Of a DNA stretch of 33,176 nucleotides, positions 24,145 through 33,176 are shown one piece after another. Position 1 is the first letter of the stretch; every line of letters starts with the position of its first letter. The notes under the pieces were generated by a model. The model ran no database searches, was not told the origin of the DNA, and worked only from the letters and a program-made list of their open reading frames with translations. Source of the stretch: an uncultured Bacteroidales bacterium (GTDB taxonomy: Bacteria; Bacteroidota; Bacteroidia; Bacteroidales; FEN-979); the NCBI GenBank assembly GCA_903945175.1, contig CAJAUM010000046.1:1-33176 (forward strand), given 5' to 3'. A program made the position numbers and the translations under genes.

Positions 24145-26314
24145 AATTCAGTGTGACCAGATATATGCCGGATGACAGCAGGGCTGCATCCAACGCATAT
24201 TTGTGATAACCCGAAGGAAGCGTTTGGTTTACCAGGATCAACACCTCTTTCCCGGTCAGGTCGGTGAGGGTGAGCCGTACCGGGCCGGATTCCGGAATAT
24301 AGAACGGGATGGTCGTTTGGTGGTTGAATGGATTGGGCAGATTCTGGAATAATTTCATTTGCCTTGGCGGAGAAATGATTTCAGAAACGCCGATTGCCGT
24401 GTTAAGCTGCTTTTTCAATGATTCATTTTTCAGGATCAGTTCCTCTTTGGTCATACCCGGCACACTGGCATCGGCCCGCACAAGACCTGTGGCATAATCA
24501 TCCAGGTTGTCCACTTCAATGGGGTCATTTTTCAGGCAATAAAGTTCCCATTCATCCTTTTCAACGCCATTCGGGTCCACATATTGAACAATCTTCCAGT
24601 CACCGGTGCAAAATGCCCTTGCGTTATTTGGCTGGCGAACGGAACCCTGAACCAGGGGATATCCAATGTTGATCGAAGAATCGACTTTATGAAGATACAG
24701 TTGGTACTGATTGATCTTATTGGTATCCAGGTATTCTGTGATCATATCACTGGTCATGTACAGAACCCCTGTTCTTGGCGTCCCGTCGGGACCGATGACA
24801 GGTCCGGTACTTGTACCCTTGATAAACGGCGACAAATCTGCCCCGGCAAAACGGGCAGGTGTCAAGTGCCCCGGAACGCTACCCCAGGCGCCTAACAGGG
24901 AATCCGGATTAAAACCGGCAAGACCCAGCAGGGTCGGAGCAAGGTCAATAGAGCTGGTAGGTTGAAGGATTTCCCTCATTTCATCCTGGTTTGAATTGAC
25001 CAGGGGAGAAGAGATGATCATGGGCACCCTGACAGCCTCTTCATAGGCGCTATGCCACTTCTGGATCATACCGTTGTGTGCCCCCAACATCTCCCCGTGA
25101 TCAGACAGGAAAACAACGATGGTGTTATCTTTAAGCCCGTTATTATCCAGTGCCTGCAATATTTTCCTGATCTGCAGATCGGCAAGATACTGGAGGTAGA
25201 AATAGAACTGGTCATAGTTGAGGCACCAATTGGCATAATCATTCCCCTGGAGTTGAAATGGCTGAGGTGACCTGAAGGGAGCGCCGGTACTCATGAAATT
25301 ATAATCAGTCAATGACCCGAAGGCCATGCCCCACTTGATGGCATAGTCCTGCTGACAGCGTGGCTTGTTGCTCATTGATTCATTAAAGGTCGGAGGAAGA
25401 GAACTGCTATTCTGTGGAAATCCGTCAGGATTAAGGGGTACCCGGAAAGTCTTGTAAAGCGTATCCCCATGTTGAAATGTCCTCACCTTGCCCCAGAGGC
25501 TGGTGTCACCCAGGGCGGGAATTGACAGAGGCGGAGGATAATTTTTCCAGCGGACCACTCCGTTGGTGTCGGGGACCTGCCAGTTTATCGGCCAGGAGCT
25601 TACATCGTGCGGGTTTACCAATGATGCGACTGTCAACCATGGACTCCCGGGGGGATTTGAACCCATCTCTGTAAGAAAGTCCACGACGTTTTCGGTAAAT
25701 ACAACATCGCGATAGGTCCCCAGGTTGTCTGATGATCCGCCATGCGGTTCGGGATAGGAGCTTTCCCACTCCGAAAATCCCCAGGGCTCCAGATAATCAG
25801 GCTTCGTGACTTCCGACACATGCCATTTCCCAAAGTAATGGGTGGAGTACCCGACATTACGGAACCAGTCGCCAATGGTGGGCGTGCCATTGGGATCGAG
25901 GAAAGGCACATCATCGGCCGACTTGAACAACCCATCGGTTTGGGTGACGCCTGTAACCGTCGGATATTGACCGGTCATGATACACGATCTGCTTGGCACA
26001 GATGCGGCAGAGGCGGTATAATGCTTTTTCAGGACCACGGCGTTTTGCTGCAGACGCAGGAACCCCGGGAAAAATTGCCGATAGGAATTTCCCGAAGAGA
26101 CCGGCCTAAAGCCAAGGATCTCCTTTAGATCCTGCACCGCACCCTCATTGGGACCATATCCCTCCGGCGGAGTCTGCATTTGGTCCACCATGATCAAAAG
26201 GATGTTTGGATGAGCCTGATTTCGGGTGGGGGGTATTTCACGAAATCCGGTGAGCGCAGCAATAGCAAGCAGTGTGGGTGGAAGGGTGATAAATTGTCGC
26301 GGGATTTTTTTCAT
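24095..26314 (-). CDS. Secreted serine-type sulfatase with T9SS sorting domain
   Basis: A 739-residue protein from the ATG at 26314; the frame also reads from a GTG at 26335, but 'MKKIPRQFITLPP' gives a proper signal peptide. It has the sulfatase fold: 'NILLIMVDQMQ' (first metal residue), the modified-residue motif 'SVPSRSCIMTG', 'YFGKWHV', 'VVFLSDHGEMLGAHN' and 'KWHSAYEEAVRVPMI'. The residue converted to formylglycine is S105, where many sulfatases have Cys. It is activated presumably by the neighbouring anSME. The substrate could be a sulfated glycan or choline-type ester; it cannot be decided from sequence. The last 80 or so residues ('LPNPFNHQTTI', 'SGIYLVTL') form the T9SS tail, so the enzyme works outside the cell. 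Its 3' end lies inside the anSME coding region. Confidence 0.92.
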   Translation of the reverse strand: MKKIPRQFITLPPTLLAIAALTGFREIPPTRNQAHPNILLIMVDQMQTPPEGYGPNEGAVQDLKEILGFRPVSSGNSYRQFFPGFLRLQQNAVVLKKHYTASAASVPSRSCIMTGQYPTVTGVTQTDGLFKSADDVPFLDPNGTPTIGDWFRNVGYSTHYFGKWHVSEVTKPDYLEPWGFSEWESSYPEPHGGSSDNLGTYRDVVFTENVVDFLTEMGSNPPGSPWLTVASLVNPHDVSSWPINWQVPDTNGVVRWKNYPPPLSIPALGDTSLWGKVRTFQHGDTLYKTFRVPLNPDGFPQNSSSLPPTFNESMSNKPRCQQDYAIKWGMAFGSLTDYNFMSTGAPFRSPQPFQLQGNDYANWCLNYDQFYFYLQYLADLQIRKILQALDNNGLKDNTIVVFLSDHGEMLGAHNGMIQKWHSAYEEAVRVPMIISSPLVNSNQDEMREILQPTSSIDLAPTLLGLAGFNPDSLLGAWGSVPGHLTPARFAGADLSPFIKGTSTGPVIGPDGTPRTGVLYMTSDMITEYLDTNKINQYQLYLHKVDSSINIGYPLVQGSVRQPNNARAFCTGDWKIVQYVDPNGVEKDEWELYCLKNDPIEVDNLDDYATGLVRADASVPGMTKEELILKNESLKKQLNTAIGVSEIISPPRQMKLFQNLPNPFNHQTTIPFYIPESGPVRLTLTDLTGKEVLILVNQTLPSGYHKYALDAALLSSGIYLVTLNFNSRKVVKKMISTPIF

Positions 26315-26443
26315 AAGGAGTAGATAAATATTCACTTATTTATTCAAAAGAAAGAAAATATAAGTAATTGATATTATGACCAATATGTTTTATTTGTGTA
26401 ATTTTTATTATAATATTTCGTTTTTTAGTTCTTTTTTTCACGG

Positions 26444-28084
26444 TCATTTTGAAAATAAAGAATAGGTTCTGAATTTCATACTTCCGTTAGGTTTAGAAAG
26501 ATTATCTTTTATAAGCTTATTTATCTGCTTTCTTAAGATAGAAACTTTTATCTCCTTGCCGATTCTCTGATGAATATCGGATAAAGAGCTTCCCGGATAA
26601 GTTTTCAAATCCTCAAGAACTAATTCCCGAAGACGATGGTCTTCTATCTTCTTCAAATTTGTCTTGCCTTTGAAGCTAACTTTTCTCAAGAATTCCGGGT
26701 TTACGAAATAGACCATTCCTTTGGTTTTCCCCTTTGACTTTACCAATCCGAACTCCTGTAGTCTTCCCATCCAGTCTCTTATGGCATTGGCTTGTTGAAG
26801 ATTAAGTATGTTGGAAAATTCAATAGCTGACAAAGTGGTATGCTGGGCAATTAAACCCAGACAAATAATCTCTCGTTGTCTTAACTGATATTCCTGATTT
26901 GCCCGACTGATAAGTTTAACAATCTCATTTCTCAGAATCCCTTTACGAACAGTTACCATAACCCGGTCATCATCCTCAAAAAGTTCTGGAAGTTGCTTTC
27001 CATTGCTTAAAAGTACTTCGTACATCCTGTCATACCCTAAACCTTCCCGTTCCATGAGTAAGAGATCATAAAAAACCTTCGCAAGGTGTTCGTTTCTTCG
27101 GATAGTTTTATGGAGGATGTTTTTTGGTGTTACCCCAATTGGTAGTAATCCGGGATTGTGGACTTCAAGCCTGTCAGGGAAAAGATTGATAAAAATGTCG
27201 CCCCGGGTTGTATACGGCCTATGTACCAAGGCATTGGCAATAAGCTCGCGAATAATTTCTTCTTCGTAATTTGGTATGAATTTTTGGAATAATCCGTCAG
27301 ATACTTCTATTCCTTCTTTCCAGTCTGGTATCTCACTCCAGACCGCTTCTATCAACTCTTTGGGATTCAATGAGAAATCATCCCACACTATTTTATTAAC
27401 TTTGTTGTCGTTTTCATCGTATTTTATGAACTGTATGACAGGAGCATATAAAAGCTTTGCACGGTCTGTCCTTCTTCCTATCCAGAGGACGCCAAGGTTC
27501 GTAAGATGTTCTCCCTCTGCCATCAGGTAATAATCCATCAGTTCATCAGATGATTTTTGCTTGACAAAATCTGAGACCCTTTTTGATTTCCTGATTTCCG
27601 AAACATATTTTTCCAGCTTCTCCTGATCCACAACATTCCTGCTGACATTTCTCAGAACCCGGGTTTCCCAAGTATATGCGGGCTTATCCGTAAACAGCCT
27701 ATTCAAATCATCAGGGAGTATTGGTTTACAATCATCGGAAATTCTCATATAATATTTCCCGTCGGTAGTACTGGCCACTGTGGAGGAACTGGCTTGCACT
27801 GTCAACAGGACACACTCGCCGCCATTCTCCGCTACACTAATCTCAGCAATTGTCGAAACATTAATGGTAAGTTCTGCAATGCGCTTCCTGACTCTTGATG
27901 GAAGAACCGGATCGATAATTTGATCTGCAGGTGGCAATGTTTGATGATCCTCGATGCCAATGAATATTTTACCACCACGTGCATTGGCAAAACATACCGC
28001 ATCTTTGGCTAACTCTTTCCAATCGGCCGTTTTACCGGTGATTATTCGAAGCGACTTTTTTTCGGTGTTTTGGTCTTCGTGCAT
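26444..28084 (-). CDS. AlbA_2 (Schlafen-like) domain protein with HATPase_c_4 and winged helix
   Basis: A 546-residue cytoplasmic protein. The N-terminal AlbA_2/Schlafen-like domain (about 15-130) carries 'DWKELAKDAVCFANARGGKIFIGIED'-type core elements: DWKE, the FANA box and GGKIFIGI. The middle (about 270-390) fits an HATPase_c_4 fold ('ELIANALVHRPY', then 'NPGLLP' and 'GLGYDRM'). The C-terminus (from about 400) has winged-helix-like segments. Relatives are commonly annotated as ATP-dependent transcriptional regulators or DNA-binding proteins, and some AlbA_2 proteins occur in defence islands. No nuclease or restriction gene is beside it. It is a single gene between AT-rich spacers. The role is unknown, but the domain call is firm. 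Confidence 0.85.
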   Translation of the reverse strand: MHEDQNTEKKSLRIITGKTADWKELAKDAVCFANARGGKIFIGIEDHQTLPPADQIIDPVLPSRVRKRIAELTINVSTIAEISVAENGGECVLLTVQASSSTVASTTDGKYYMRISDDCKPILPDDLNRLFTDKPAYTWETRVLRNVSRNVVDQEKLEKYVSEIRKSKRVSDFVKQKSSDELMDYYLMAEGEHLTNLGVLWIGRRTDRAKLLYAPVIQFIKYDENDNKVNKIVWDDFSLNPKELIEAVWSEIPDWKEGIEVSDGLFQKFIPNYEEEIIRELIANALVHRPYTTRGDIFINLFPDRLEVHNPGLLPIGVTPKNILHKTIRRNEHLAKVFYDLLLMEREGLGYDRMYEVLLSNGKQLPELFEDDDRVMVTVRKGILRNEIVKLISRANQEYQLRQREIICLGLIAQHTTLSAIEFSNILNLQQANAIRDWMGRLQEFGLVKSKGKTKGMVYFVNPEFLRKVSFKGKTNLKKIEDHRLRELVLEDLKTYPGSSLSDIHQRIGKEIKVSILRKQINKLIKDNLSKPNGSMKFRTYSLFSK

Positions 28085-28524
28085 TTCAACTAATATTCAG
28101 AAGTGCGTTTAAGTTTATGAATGGCAGCTGGGTCTTTTAATATTCAATCTTGTCAAATATAAACAATAATTGAAAGAATAAACCAACTAAGACATTGGAT
28201 TTTTAAAGTATCGTGGTCAAAATAATCAATCCATTTTGGCAATCCTGACCAGCTTGCGAAACTGCTCATTTCTGGCGTTGGCTGAATATTCTGATTTCAA
28301 GAAGGAAGTTCATGATATCATTTTCAATCTTCCTGAGGATTTAGGAAAAGGAGCCTGCATCTTCGAACCCCTCAATGCATGGAGCGGATTTTTCGACAAA
28401 AACCGATCCGTATCGCCACAGATGTCAATCTATGACAGTCTCAACGCGAAGTACCTGCCTCCATTGCATAAAGAGATGTAACGCAAATTATTTATTGGTA
28501 ATTTCGCGCCTCAAAACATTATAT
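28085..28524. other. Intergenic stretch with a short unassigned frame
   Basis: About 440 bases lie between the diverging AlbA_2 and M28 peptidase genes. The first part holds the likely AlbA_2 promoter. A plus-strand frame at 28236-28481 (81 codons) has fairly protein-like composition ('NLPEDLGKGACIFEPLNAW', 'IYDSLNAKYLPPLH') but matches no family that I recognise. It could be a decayed gene fragment. A TAATTTCG near 28499-28506 might serve the peptidase gene, but no -33 partner is seen. Confidence 0.3.
28154..28186 (-). promoter_or_regulatory. Probable promoter of the AlbA_2 gene
   Basis: On the minus strand TTGG (28186-28183), 21 bases, then TATATTTG (28161-28154). The downstream element is exact and the upstream one partial. 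The leader would be about 60 bases to the ATG at 28084. Confidence 0.45.
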
Positions 28525-29898
28525 ATGCGCAACGCCCTCTACTTTACATTGACTTTGGTAATCTCTGTTTGCATAAAGCCTACTGCTGCCCAGGATTCAG
28601 CCATCATCAGAAATCTGTATACGCGGTCCCTCACCAATCCGGTGGCGTACCGCAATCTGGAACCGCTCTGCAAACAGGTGGGCGGAAGGATTGGCGGCAC
28701 GGTGAAGGCGGAGGAGGCGGTGCAATACATCAAGCGACTCATGGAGGGTATGAAGCTTGATTCGGTATACCTTCAGCCGGTGATGGTTAAACACTGGGAG
28801 AGAGGAGATACGGAGATCGCACAGATCATTTCGAAGAAAAGGGGGACAAAGGATCTGAACGTCAGTGCCCTGGGAACCTCCATCGGGACGGGAGATAAAG
28901 GGATAAACGCGGAGGTTATTGAGGTTCATGATTTTCTTGAATTGCAAAGCATTGGCAGGTCAAACATTGAGGGAAAAATTGTTTTTTTCAACCGGGCTGC
29001 CGATGCGTCGCGCATCAATCCGTTTGAATCGTATGGGGGAGCGGTTGACCAGCGTTCCCGGGGCCCTGTGCAGGCAGCGCGATATGGCGCCATTGCTGTC
29101 ATCGTCCGCTCGCCGGTCCCCAACCGCAGCGATTTCCCGCACACCGGGGTAACACATTATGCCGATACAGTGAAGGCGATCCCCGCCATGTGTGTAAGCA
29201 CCAATGACGCGGATCTTCTGGCTACGTGGCTGAAGGAAGATCCATCGCTGAAGCTGAACATGATCATGAACTGCCGCAACCTCCCTGAAACCATGAGCGC
29301 CAATGTGGTTGGCGAGATCAGGGGTAGCGACCATCCTGAGGAGGTGATTGTATTTGGCGGCCATCTTGACTGCTGGGATAACAGCGAAGGGGCTCATGAC
29401 GACGGGGCAGGGGTTGTTCAGTCAATCGAAATCCTAAGGTTATACAATGAACTGGGGATCAAACCCAAACACACCATCCGGGCCGTTGCTTTTATGGATG
29501 AAGAGATCGCCCAGCGGGGTGGAAAAGCCTATGCCGAATTCGCCAGACAGCAAGGTGAAAAACAGATCGCCGCGATTGAAGCCGACCGTGGAAGCGACAC
29601 ACCCTGGGGCTTCTCTATGGATGCCAGTGATGAGGCCATGGCCAGGGTCAGAAGCTGGATGCCCCTGTTCAAGCCATACAACATCTGGTTTTTCGAAAAA
29701 GGGGGAAGCGGCGTCGATATCCGTGAGTTGAAATCACAGGGGGCCAGTTTGTTCGGACTGGTGACCGATCCCCAGCGCTATTTCGATTATCATCACTGCG
29801 CCAATGATACGTATGACAAAATCAATCCACGCGAACTTCAATTGGGCGCTGCAGCCATGGCAACGTTGGTCTATTTGATAGATGTCAAGGGACTGTAA
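28525..29898 (+). CDS. Secreted M28-family zinc peptidase with PA-like insert
   Basis: A 457-residue protein from the ATG at 28525. Upstream in-frame ATGs (from 28375) would precede the signal peptide and are unlikely. The signal peptide ends near 'KPTAAQ'. A PA-like domain (about 125-245, 'GKIVFFNRA', 'ARYGAIAVIVRS') precedes and interrupts the peptidase fold. Zinc ligands are visible: H280 in 'GGHLDCWD', D292 in 'GAHDDGAG', E326/E327 in 'MDEE', D354 in 'EADRG' and H423 or H424 in 'DYHHCANDT'. It would be an aminopeptidase or dipeptidase of exported peptides. There is no T9SS tail, so it is probably periplasmic. It is flanked by unrelated genes and is likely monocistronic. Confidence 0.9.
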   Translation: MRNALYFTLTLVISVCIKPTAAQDSAIIRNLYTRSLTNPVAYRNLEPLCKQVGGRIGGTVKAEEAVQYIKRLMEGMKLDSVYLQPVMVKHWERGDTEIAQIISKKRGTKDLNVSALGTSIGTGDKGINAEVIEVHDFLELQSIGRSNIEGKIVFFNRAADASRINPFESYGGAVDQRSRGPVQAARYGAIAVIVRSPVPNRSDFPHTGVTHYADTVKAIPAMCVSTNDADLLATWLKEDPSLKLNMIMNCRNLPETMSANVVGEIRGSDHPEEVIVFGGHLDCWDNSEGAHDDGAGVVQSIEILRLYNELGIKPKHTIRAVAFMDEEIAQRGGKAYAEFARQQGEKQIAAIEADRGSDTPWGFSMDASDEAMARVRSWMPLFKPYNIWFFEKGGSGVDIRELKSQGASLFGLVTDPQRYFDYHHCANDTYDKINPRELQLGAAAMATLVYLIDVKGL

Positions 29899-29952
29899 AA
29901 TGTCAGAATTATTTCCGTTCTCCGCAATTATTTTTGATCTCTCTTTTTCAAA

Positions 29953-32154
29953 TCAGATGGCCGCTTGTTTTAGGTACTTGCTTACGATTTTGTAGAGGTC
30001 TTTTGCCATGAAAGGTTTCGGGAGGTAATCGTTCACGCCGGCCAGCTTGAATTTTTCGATCTCGTCCTGGATCATGTTTGCCGACAGGATGATGACCGGG
30101 ACATTTTTATTGGCAGGGCGACCGGAACTCCTGATTTGCCGTGTAAGTTCAATTCCGTCCATCTCCGGCATATACACATCGCTGATCACAATATGATATT
30201 CCTTTAATTTAAACAATTGAAGCGCCTCTGCCCCATTTCGGGCCTTGTCAAGTACAACACCCCATTTTTTGAATATGGAATCGAGCAGGACCAGGTTAAT
30301 TTCAGTGTCGTCGGCAGCCAGGATGTTTTTACCAACGAAAATATTGTTATCGAACACGATCTCCGCCGGTTCAGGTTCTTCAGGCTTGCCGGCAAAGGTT
30401 TGATAGGGGATGGAAAAAGAAAATGTGGAGCCTTCGCCTTTTATACTGGTCACCCATATTTTGCCCTCCTGCTGTTCCACGATCTTTTTACAGATGGGAA
30501 GCCCAAGACCGGTGCCAATGATCCACTTCTTTGACGATTGTTCGTGTACCTGCGAGAATTCATTGAATACATCCTTCAGGCTATCCTCGTCAATGCCGAT
30601 TCCCTGATCGGCAACCTCGACCTGCAGTTTAGACTTTCCTTTTGACTTTTCTACCAAAATTGTTACGGTGACAGTCCCCTTGTCAGAATACTTAATCGCG
30701 TTATTCACCAGGTTAATGATGACCTGTTTCAGCCGCATTTCGTCACCGACAAAACAGAGGTTATCGGGTACCCTGGAAATAAGTTCAAGTTTCATTCCCT
30801 TTTTTTCAGCCATGGGTTGGAGGCTGTTCAGCACCTGAGCAATGACAGGCTGTACCGGGAATGAGAATTTGACAAACCGAAATTTCCCGGAGTCCAGTTT
30901 CGACATGTCAAGAATATCGTTCACCGTGGTCAGCAGAATATCCGATGATCCGCTCATGGCCTGAAGATATGTTTGCTGGACCGGGTCAAGGTTGGATTCC
31001 TTTAACTGCTCGGTGAATCCGACTATGGAGGTCAGGGGCGTCCTCAGTTCATGGCTCATGAAGGCCAGGAATTTGCTTTTTTCAGCAGCCTCATCCTCCG
31101 CTTTTGTCCGCCCGGCAATGATCCCCTTCTGGTACTTGATAATTTTCCTGATATTCAATGCGATAAGAAAAGTCAGCAGGAATGCCAGCGCAATGCTTCC
31201 CAACACACAAAGTTCAACAATCCGAGAATATTTTAAGATGTTTACAACGGCCAGGTTTTGCACTCTTTCGTCGCGGAGCAGATTATCGCGCTTAAGTTCC
31301 CTGAAAATGGCGGAGATGTTGCTCATTAAACTGGAGTTAAGTTCAATCAATGCTTTTTCCTTTTGTTTGATCTCTTCATTGAGTTGAAACTGCTCCTTTA
31401 ACTTGTTTTCATAATAGGTGTTGGTTTGCCGTGCGACCTCCCTTCCAACGTCAACCATCGTAATCGGTTGGTCTGTACTTTTATTCGCTGTTTGTGCACC
31501 CGATTTGGAAATGATCTGTTTCTTTGTCTTGGTGGTTTGTGTTTCACCTTTAAAAAAGGTCTTCACCTTGCTGAAAAATCCCTTTTTCTTCTTTGTCTCT
31601 TCCGTGGTAAGGTTTATGGTATCGGTTGAGATGGGAATGAAGGTGAGGTCGGGATTGTATTGTTTGATCTCCGTGAGGCCGGGTTTGATACCCCCTTCGG
31701 CGATTGATTGAAGCGAATTTGCGTTGTTTAACAGGGAATCGGCCATCCTGCGCAGTTTACCGAAACTTGCCTGCATGGCTTCCTTCTCTTTATTGCCGGA
31801 TTGCAGGGAATAGACCGAATTTTGATAACCAGGACCAGAAGAAAGACTGGCCTGAAGGGCCGTGGTAAGAGAGTCCATCCCCTTTAGCCGGTTCTTGTAC
31901 TTGTCGAATAACACTTTACTGAATGACAGCGTATACATCCTGAAATCATTGTCAATGCTGTAGATCTGCTGGATGCACAGGTCGAGTATTTCAAGCGGTT
32001 TGTTTTTCTCATTCAGAACCTGAGTGGCCTCAACAATGTTCTTTTTTGATTTGTTTTGGATCAGGAATATGGCCGTGCCGAAAAGGAGCATCACCATCAG
32101 CAACAATGCGATTAATGCCCTCAGCACGTGTATGATTATCGGTGTTTTACCCAT
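29953..32154 (-). CDS. Membrane hybrid histidine kinase with long extracytoplasmic region and receiver
   Basis: A 733-residue kinase from the ATG at 32154; the TTG at 32169 is less likely. The first transmembrane helix lies at about 10-30. An extracytoplasmic, coiled-coil-prone helical region of about 270 residues follows and contains a Lys/Thr-rich stretch around 185-220. The second helix is near 310-332. HisKA has H368 in 'AFMSHELRTPL'. The HATPase domain shows 'NLVNNAIKYS', 'DQGIGI' and 'GTGLGLPICKK'. The receiver has 'ILAADDTEIN' and phospho-accepting D659 in 'VVISDVYMPEMDG'-type context ('ISDVYMP'). No PAS domain is present, unlike the other kinase in the window. No regulator or target operon is nearby. 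The output is unknown. Confidence 0.93.
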   Translation of the reverse strand: MGKTPIIIHVLRALIALLLMVMLLFGTAIFLIQNKSKKNIVEATQVLNEKNKPLEILDLCIQQIYSIDNDFRMYTLSFSKVLFDKYKNRLKGMDSLTTALQASLSSGPGYQNSVYSLQSGNKEKEAMQASFGKLRRMADSLLNNANSLQSIAEGGIKPGLTEIKQYNPDLTFIPISTDTINLTTEETKKKKGFFSKVKTFFKGETQTTKTKKQIISKSGAQTANKSTDQPITMVDVGREVARQTNTYYENKLKEQFQLNEEIKQKEKALIELNSSLMSNISAIFRELKRDNLLRDERVQNLAVVNILKYSRIVELCVLGSIALAFLLTFLIALNIRKIIKYQKGIIAGRTKAEDEAAEKSKFLAFMSHELRTPLTSIVGFTEQLKESNLDPVQQTYLQAMSGSSDILLTTVNDILDMSKLDSGKFRFVKFSFPVQPVIAQVLNSLQPMAEKKGMKLELISRVPDNLCFVGDEMRLKQVIINLVNNAIKYSDKGTVTVTILVEKSKGKSKLQVEVADQGIGIDEDSLKDVFNEFSQVHEQSSKKWIIGTGLGLPICKKIVEQQEGKIWVTSIKGEGSTFSFSIPYQTFAGKPEEPEPAEIVFDNNIFVGKNILAADDTEINLVLLDSIFKKWGVVLDKARNGAEALQLFKLKEYHIVISDVYMPEMDGIELTRQIRSSGRPANKNVPVIILSANMIQDEIEKFKLAGVNDYLPKPFMAKDLYKIVSKYLKQAAI

Positions 32155-32204
32155 ATTACAGGCCTTCAAACAGCATGCGACTCTGGTTTCATGGCAGGTT
32201 CAGT

Positions 32205-33176
32205 TTATTGTTTTACAAATTTCGTGATCGCGATTCCTTTGTCAGTCGTTGCTTTTATTATGTATACCCCGCTTGTTAATCTCCCCAGCTTCATGGTTGT
32301 CCTGATTCCGGCGTTATGGATTGCCCGGATGGTTTGCCCCTGGATGTTCAACATCTCCAGGTCCGCTTTTTGGCTGCATTCAATGGTAAGATCATCTTCG
32401 GCCGGATTGGGAAAAACAGAGAGGTGAAATGAATCGCGTAACTCATTCATCCCGAAAGGGGCGCTGGTGCTTCGTTTCGGTTTGCTTACGGAGATAAAGT
32501 CTGGTTCAACAGTGATGATCCGGTAAGAACGGTTGAATCCGGCGGCTGTCTGCACGTAGCGGGTACCATAGGGCCAGTTCTCCCCGATGGTGTCGCCCTG
32601 CCTGTTGGCCACCACATTCTGATGTTCATGGCCGTTCAGCACCAGGTCCACATGGTTTGAGTCGCAGATATTCAGAAAGCGGGTCCTATTGCTGATGATG
32701 GAGTTGTCGGCCGTATCGGAAATATGACCCGTGAAAGGCGTGCCGTCGGAGTTTGTTCCGATGGCATTGACCGCAGGATGATGGAAGACAATGATCTTTC
32801 TTTTGGCGCTGTTTAGGAGCAGGATGTCTCTCAGGTAGGTGATCTGATCGTCCTCCAGTCCGCTTCCCTCTATGTCGTCGGGGTTGGGCACAACGGAGGG
32901 ACTGGCGTTGTGTCCTGAGCGCACCACCACCATCACGGCAATATCCGTAGTGATTGCATAATCGCGGTCGGGGGTGATGTATTTCGTATAATATTTCAGG
33001 GTGTCGTTTGATACCTGCGGTGTTGTAGGGGCGATCCAGTATTCGTGGTTGCCGGGGGTGAAATAGATGGGTATCGTTCGGGCCGAATCGATAAAATAGT
33101 CGCCAATGCCCGGGTTGGTGAGGGTGGGTGGAAACAGGTACCTGGTTATGGTAGGATACATGCCGTCGGGGGGCTC
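32205..33176 (-). CDS. Secreted metallophosphoesterase with T9SS sorting domain (5' end outside window)
   Basis: The frame stays open to the window edge ('EPPDG' precedes the first Met at 33161), so the N-terminus is missing. The visible part has the later calcineurin-like motifs: 'TPGNHEYW' (about 35 codons from the first Met), 'IVFHHPAVN' and 'LNGHEHQNV'. The first motifs (DxH, GDxx) must lie outside. The last 80 or so residues form a T9SS tail ('LSVFPNPAED', 'GVYIIKATT'). It therefore acts outside the cell on phosphate esters. It lies 50 bases downstream of nothing transcribed towards it, but directly upstream of the hybrid kinase on the same strand, so the two could be cotranscribed. Confidence 0.85.
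   Translation of the reverse strand, partial: EPPDGMYPTITRYLFPPTLTNPGIGDYFIDSARTIPIYFTPGNHEYWIAPTTPQVSNDTLKYYTKYITPDRDYAITTDIAVMVVVRSGHNASPSVVPNPDDIEGSGLEDDQITYLRDILLLNSAKRKIIVFHHPAVNAIGTNSDGTPFTGHISDTADNSIISNRTRFLNICDSNHVDLVLNGHEHQNVVANRQGDTIGENWPYGTRYVQTAAGFNRSYRIITVEPDFISVSKPKRSTSAPFGMNELRDSFHLSVFPNPAEDDLTIECSQKADLEMLNIQGQTIRAIHNAGIRTTMKLGRLTSGVYIIKATTDKGIAITKFVKQ

Noticed and set aside
1-33176. CRISPR arrays, rRNA and complete tRNA genes
   Set aside because: No regularly spaced direct repeats and no rRNA-like or full cloverleaf sequence were seen on reading; only a tRNA 3' fragment is present.

Overview
The window is Bacteroidota chromosome. Three proteins end in type IX secretion (T9SS) sorting domains with a PNP-type opening motif (10863-12032, 24095-26314, 32205-33176). 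Promoters fit the Bacteroidota pattern (TTTG, about 19-21 bases, TAnnTTTG). Lipobox and thioredoxin-fold exported proteins are also typical of the phylum. Genus cannot be read from the sequence.

Bases 1-3601 are the right end of an AT-rich integrative element. It carries a tyrosine integrase, an unrecognised 336-residue protein, an excisionase-type HTH protein and a DUF3987-type ATPase, all on the minus strand. An IS21-type insertion, of which only one end is in the window, cuts the ATPase gene. The element stops at what reads as the last 13 or so bases of a tRNA-Leu gene, directly followed by a terminator hairpin. The element therefore probably integrated into the 3' end of a tRNA-Leu gene whose intact copy lies left of the window.

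Bases 3602-7896 hold a second IS21-end-like scrap, an orphan C-terminal piece of a receiver domain, and a complete 1097-residue hybrid histidine kinase whose own C-terminus is a close copy of the orphan piece. A lost tandem paralogue explains this best. Bases 7897-14960 hold an exported beta-propeller/caspase-like protein, a secreted PET-hydrolase/cutinase-like alpha/beta hydrolase, and a GC-rich two-gene operon (putrescine-type aminotransferase plus aldehyde dehydrogenase) that would convert a diamine to an amino acid such as GABA.

Bases 15007-22725 are a minus-strand run: glycerophosphodiesterase lipoprotein, DUF4143-type ATPase with a paired-repeat operator, Na/Pi symporter translationally coupled to a metallophosphoesterase lipoprotein, a TlpA-like thiol oxidoreductase, and a CDF-fold membrane protein with no recognisable metal ligands. 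The theme is phosphate release outside the cell and uptake.

Bases 22891-33176 hold an anaerobic sulfatase-maturing radical SAM enzyme converging on a serine-type secreted sulfatase (its likely substrate), an AlbA_2/Schlafen-type ATPase regulator, a secreted M28 peptidase, a second hybrid histidine kinase and a partial secreted metallophosphoesterase. No CRISPR array, rRNA or complete tRNA was seen. I found no clearly new multi-gene system. The best leads are the metal-site-less CDF protein, the PETase-like secreted hydrolase, the propeller-caspase protein and the layered mobile-element history at the left end.
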